55,268 nucleotides of DNA from Pasteurellaceae bacterium LFhippo2 (GTDB lineage: Bacteria > Pseudomonadota > Gammaproteobacteria > Enterobacterales > Pasteurellaceae), in NCBI GenBank assembly GCA_029852775.1, contig LEKJ01000012.1:1-55268 (forward strand), written 5' to 3'. Under the pieces are notes generated by a model. It did no database searches, was not told where the DNA came from, and was given only the letters and a program-made list of their open reading frames with translations. How positions within the stretch are numbered: position 1 is the first letter of the stretch; every line of letters begins with the position of its first letter. Both the position numbers and the translations under genes were made by a program. Positions 53,955 through 55,268 of this stretch are shown one piece after another.

Positions 53955-55268
53955 CTAGAAAGTGAAATTCACTTTAACGCCAGCCTGTTTTTGACTACTC
54001 ATCTGTTTGCCTTTAGCTACACCGCCATAAACATCAACACTTAACGCATTGTATTTTAATTCAATACCGCCGTTCACACTTTGTTGATTACCCAGTTTAT
54101 AGTCAAAGTTATAACCATTTACTACGACATTTTGTTTGCCTGTGTTGATAGAGTAATCCGCAGATGCATAAGGTTTAATGCGTAGCGATTCTGTTACAGG
54201 AATATTGTAGCCCATACTCACACCTGTGAAGTAAGACGTGATGTTCTCTGAATTCGCTCTCACATTCGCACCGGCTAATTGATAATTTACACTACCAAGC
54301 TGAGTCAGACGAACGCCCGCTTTTGGTGTAATTTCTAAACCAGCAATATCAAATGCCTTACCAACTGTTACCCCTGCTTGAGTGAGCTTACGATCAAATT
54401 TAGTGGTTGCTCCATCAATATTAATCTCTGATTTCGCTTTACCAAAACCTACATCTGCTGCGACAAAGAACTTATTGTCGGCTTGATATTTCGCATAACC
54501 GGAGAAGAATCTTAGGTTATTTTTACCGCTTGCTTTATCCGCAAATGTATTTTTATTATTTGCTTGAGATAACACTACACCAGCTTGAGCGTTATCGCTA
54601 AAGGCATAATCAGCACCTAAAGAGACAATATTTGTACTACGTTTGTAATCACGATGATAGCTTGATGAATGTGTTGCACTATGAGTATTTACTCCAGTCC
54701 ATACATTGTAATCACCTGCTTTTAGCATCGTGCTGCTAATGTGTTTAGTAACAATATTACCTAGCTCCACAGCAGAAAGCGCAACCGATGAAGCATCTGA
54801 AATAGCACTATTAGTGTATTTACTGATCACTTCTTTTTGTGGTTTAGCTTCTACTTTAGGCGCAGATTTATCTTCAGATTTAGTTTTATCATCTGACTTA
54901 GATTCATCGTCTGACTTAGATTCATCGTCTGATTTAGATTTATCGTCTGACTTAGCTTCATCATCTGATTTAGCTTCATCATCTGATTTAGCTTCATCAT
55001 CTGATTTAGCTTCTTCATCTGATTTAGCTTCTTCGTCTGGTTTAGCTTCTTCATCTGATTTAGCTTCTTCGTCTGGTTTAGCTGTTTCATCTGATTTAGC
55101 TACTTCATCTGATTTAGCTTCTTCGTCTGGTTTAGCTGTTTCATCTGGTTTAGCTTCTTCATCTGGTTTAGCTTCTTCATCTGGTTTAGCTGTTTCAGCT
55201 GATTTAGCTTCTTCGTCTGGTTTAGCTTCTTCGTCTGGTTTAGCACCCGTATCCGGCTGTGAACCTGT
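53955..55268 (-). CDS. Autotransporter, C-terminal part (runs off the right edge)
   Basis: 437 residues are visible, without the start. From the right edge there is a hydrophilic linker of 21 hexapeptide repeats (Ala-Lys-Ser/Pro-Asp-Asp/Glu type) and then APKVEAKPQKEVISKYTNSAISDAS. The autotransporter beta-barrel (about 265 residues, from VWTGVNTHSATHSSSYHRDYKRST) ends KVNFTF, the C-terminal Phe needed for outer-membrane insertion. The passenger lies outside the window. Long charged linkers before the barrel are known from IgA-protease-like proteins, so a secreted protease or adhesin is possible; this is only inferred. The barrel passes a secreted passenger to the surface. Confidence 0.88.
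   Translation of the reverse strand, partial: TGSQPDTGAKPDEEAKPDEEAKSAETAKPDEEAKPDEEAKPDETAKPDEEAKSDEVAKSDETAKPDEEAKSDEEAKPDEEAKSDEEAKSDDEAKSDDEAKSDDEAKSDDKSKSDDESKSDDESKSDDKTKSEDKSAPKVEAKPQKEVISKYTNSAISDASSVALSAVELGNIVTKHISSTMLKAGDYNVWTGVNTHSATHSSSYHRDYKRSTNIVSLGADYAFSDNAQAGVVLSQANNKNTFADKASGKNNLRFFSGYAKYQADNKFFVAADVGFGKAKSEINIDGATTKFDRKLTQAGVTVGKAFDIAGLEITPKAGVRLTQLGSVNYQLAGANVRANSENITSYFTGVSMGYNIPVTESLRIKPYASADYSINTGKQNVVVNGYNFDYKLGNQQSVNGGIELKYNALSVDVYGGVAKGKQMSSQKQAGVKVNFTF
54871..55248 (-). repeat. 18-bp tandem repeat, 21 units, coding for hexapeptides
   Basis: Units start every 18 bp from 54871; on the minus strand a typical unit is GAAGCTAAACCAGACGAA. Units differ by point changes (Ser/Pro, Asp/Glu, Ala/Thr/Val), with S-D-D types near the barrel and P-D-E types away from it. 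The unit length keeps frame, so copy changes would alter linker length without stopping translation. Confidence 0.93.

Noticed and set aside
54851-55090. Minus-strand ORF with repeated LNQMMK peptides
   Set aside because: An off-frame reading of the 18-bp repeat; the autotransporter frame is open through the same DNA to the window edge and joins the barrel.

Overview
The window is a chromosomal segment from a gamma-proteobacterium of the family Pasteurellaceae. The evidence is the gene content and order (cydABX-ybgE-ybgC-tolQRAB-pal, hemCDXY, zapA-6S RNA-fau, hinT-ycfL-thiK, pth-ychF), the AT-rich DNA, and DNA-uptake signals of the ACAAGCGGTC type. That uptake dialect is known from the Actinobacillus pleuropneumoniae / Mannheimia haemolytica branch, so I place the organism there; I cannot name the species. 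Most of the window is ordinary core genome, with accessory parts at both ends and a two-partner secretion island in the middle.

Layout. 1-1690: a CRISPR array of 25 repeats and 24 spacers of type II-C character; its cas genes would lie off the left edge. 1.7-4.7 kb: lemA with two TPM-domain genes, then ycjF. 4.8-6.6 kb: dusC and djlA. 6.8-11.6 kb: the Tol-Pal operon. 11.8-14.9 kb: cytochrome bd oxidase with its small subunit cydX, behind a candidate FNR/ArcA control region. 15.8-20.1 kb: hemCDXY. 20.4-22.6 kb: pyrE, rlmJ, ampD. 22.7-26.8 kb: an amidohydrolase with an elaborate leader, tcdA and uup. 26.9-29.1 kb: a DUF4298-like gene, an EamA permease and nadK. 29.2-31.3 kb: groES-groEL with a heat-shock promoter. 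31.3-34.9 kb: recB. 35-37.6 kb: a small membrane protein, a UPF0149 gene, zapA, 6S RNA, fau and a methyltransferase. 37.7-43.9 kb: a TpsB/TpsA pair. 44-45.5 kb: hinT-ycfL-thiK. 45.6-51.3 kb: a glycine-rich mini-protein, trhP, ychF, pth and metG. 51.4-53.7 kb: thiB behind a TPP riboswitch, and a PhoH-like ATPase. 53.9-55.3 kb: the C-terminal part of an autotransporter that runs off the right edge.

The most interesting signals are outside the large genes. (1) Upstream of the amidohydrolase (23.7-23.9 kb) a PurR-like operator overlaps a promoter. It is followed by an unlisted 34-codon ORF with a ribosome-binding site, whose second half lies across two strong tandem intrinsic terminators. This looks like a translation-coupled attenuator of the pyrBI kind controlling a nucleobase-deaminase-like gene. 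(2) The last CRISPR repeat has degenerated so that its remnant supplies the U-tract and one arm of the terminator of the neighbouring lemA/TPM operon. (3) Two CRISPR spacers are near-copies whose seed halves are identical. (4) Intergenic palindromes carry GTAG/CTAC feet on stems of differing sequence, as in REP/BIME elements. (5) A C-for-G variant of the uptake core (ACAACCGGT) occurs about as often as the standard core. (6) A heptanucleotide repeat sits directly upstream of pyrE.

No tRNA, rRNA, insertion sequence, prophage or plasmid gene was recognised. All family assignments come from reading motifs and gene order; no database search was possible.
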